Source: Flavisolibacter amylovorans
Lineage (GTDB): Bacteria > Bacteroidota > Bacteroidia > Chitinophagales > Chitinophagaceae
DNA: 64,000 nucleotides
Reading direction: 5' to 3'
NCBI RefSeq assembly: GCF_039541815.1
Contig: NZ_BAABGY010000011.1
Location: forward strand, 310,001 to 374,000
The translations under genes and the position numbers were made by a program. Under the pieces are notes generated by a model. The model was not told where the DNA came from. It ran no database searches and saw nothing but the letters and a program-made list of their open reading frames with translations. Of the stretch, positions 63,176 through 64,000 are shown in pieces. Each line of letters begins with the position of its first letter. Position 1 is the stretch's first letter.

Positions 63176-64000
63176 TTTTGTATTGCTTGTAAGGTGGGAG
63201 GGGGAATCTTAAGTTTAGGAGAGATCTAAATACTGGATTTTGGACAATATATTCTCCTTGTTGTAACCTGGTTAACATAGACTTATAGACAGAAGGTATA
63301 TACTGATAATCTGGTTTAGAGATCTCAATGGCATTTGTCCGTCCATATGCATGAGTCGCACAGTTGCCTTTTATTCGATCATGTATATCGTTCTTGAATT
63401 GTTCTGCCGAAAAGAGAATAATTCCTAAAGACCTCCCGCGTTCTGTTATATCCAAGAGCTGGCGTAAGATGGGGGAGCTTTTGGGGACATCCTTAGATGC
63501 ATATTTATTAAGCTCGTCAATAAAAACCACGATTTTTGATGGTATTTCTGACTCCGCTCGATCGGGGTTGTGGCCTAGCTTTAGTTCGTAAATATGTCTC
63601 ATGACGTCGCCAAATACAAATCCTTGGGACTCTTCGTCAAGTTTTGCGATGTCTATCACCATTATGTCATTCTTCTCTATCGATTTAATTGCATTAGCGA
63701 GCCTTGTTTCATGCTTAGCTTTGTTGATACTATTTTGGAAGAAGTTCGTACCTTCTATCGTTTTCCTGAATAATCGGTAGAATTTTCTCCAACTTAATAC
63801 AGTAATTTCTTTGTCTTTGCCAGTCTTGCCAGCTTGAGTATGCTCGTAAATTTCTTTAAGAAGATCATTCCAATTGGTAATTCTCCTGAATTCACCTTGA
63901 CCTGTAACTATGTGATTTACGATACTTTCCATAGTCTGATTTGGGTCATCTATATTAGAGAACAGAAGATCTAAATTTTCTTTATCCTCATCAAATACAT
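63168..64000 (-). CDS. HerA/VirB4-like ATPase, N-terminus outside the window
   Basis: At least 277 residues; the frame is open to the edge, and the Walker A part is outside. Visible are NDIMVIDIAKLDEESQGFVF, IVVFIDELNKYASKDVPKSS (Walker B region with IDELN), QLLDITERGRSLGIILFSAE and NCATHAYGRTNAIEIS, which are typical of the HerA/FtsK/DUF87 group. HerA ATPases translocate DNA and work with nucleases. It is upstream of the GHKL gene with an eight-base overlap, and the real start and any earlier genes lie beyond 64 kb. Confidence 0.85.
   Translation of the reverse strand, partial: VFDEDKENLDLLFSNIDDPNQTMESIVNHIVTGQGEFRRITNWNDLLKEIYEHTQAGKTGKDKEITVLSWRKFYRLFRKTIEGTNFFQNSINKAKHETRLANAIKSIEKNDIMVIDIAKLDEESQGFVFGDVMRHIYELKLGHNPDRAESEIPSKIVVFIDELNKYASKDVPKSSPILRQLLDITERGRSLGIILFSAEQFKNDIHDRIKGNCATHAYGRTNAIEISKPDYQYIPSVYKSMLTRLQQGEYIVQNPVFRSLLNLRFPLPPYKQYKNG

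Overview
The window looks like a chromosome segment of a Bacteroidota bacterium, most likely Chitinophagaceae or a close relative. The evidence is a T9SS-type C-terminal sorting domain on a secreted beta-propeller protein, a periplasmic-propeller/Y_Y_Y sensor kinase, Bacteroides-type conjugation genes (TraE to TraN), promoter-like TAnnTTTG boxes, and cues such as a serine recombinase reading into a tRNA-derived APPSGLEP tail. Base composition changes sharply along the window: very GC-rich in the first 8 kb, AT-rich at 8.8-13 kb and 14.4-34.5 kb, mixed at 35-55 kb, and strongly AT-rich from 55.8 kb to the end.

Region 1 (1-8.1 kb) is resident chromosome: a partial receiver-only regulator, a large one-component-style sensor histidine kinase, its LuxR-type response regulator, and a 1221-residue secreted delta-60 repeat protein. 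The regulator gene and the secreted-protein gene share an operator-like motif at almost the same distance from a -7-like box, which ties the three genes into one circuit.

Region 2 (8.1-36.7 kb) is a defence-type accessory island. It opens with a decayed Fic gene whose intact relative lies 5 kb further on. Between the two are small AT-rich hypothetical genes separated by related hairpin/repeat blocks, a GNAT acetyltransferase, a gene with an in-frame stop, and a stand-alone trypsin-fold protease. Then comes an operon of PLD-SNF2 helicase, Eco57I/DrmMI-like adenine methylase and RecF-like ATPase, followed by an HNH nuclease with an SRA-like reader. After that come an HNH nuclease with a sulfur-binding-like domain, a 1618-residue exonuclease-RecQ-UvrD fusion, a GYF protein, a third HNH nuclease with an EVE-like domain, a GIY-YIG nuclease, a PD-(D/E)xK-like protein and a decayed restriction-subunit fragment. 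The region ends with a frameshifted large serine recombinase running into a tRNA-Asn 3' fragment.

Region 3 (36.7-55.2 kb) begins with a tyrosine recombinase next to the tRNA-Asn fragment. A putative tRNA-Ser 3' fragment lies at 39.7 kb. A leftward conjugation operon follows, with TraE, F, G, three TraI/VirB5-like paralogues, J, K, L-like, M and N, plus accessory regulators. No relaxase or coupling ATPase is seen. Next are a Crp/Fnr regulator, a receiver-only protein, a PAS-PAS histidine kinase and a decayed second Crp/Fnr gene.

Region 4 (55.8-64 kb, open at the right edge) is a leftward, overlapping operon. It encodes a HerA-like ATPase (partial), a GHKL (Hsp90/MutL-type) ATPase, an AAA_15/DUF3696 ATPase, an unknown protein, a second paralogous GHKL ATPase and a radical SAM enzyme with a B12-binding-like N-terminus. 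I do not recognise this combination as a named system; it is the best candidate here for a new defence or DNA-processing system.
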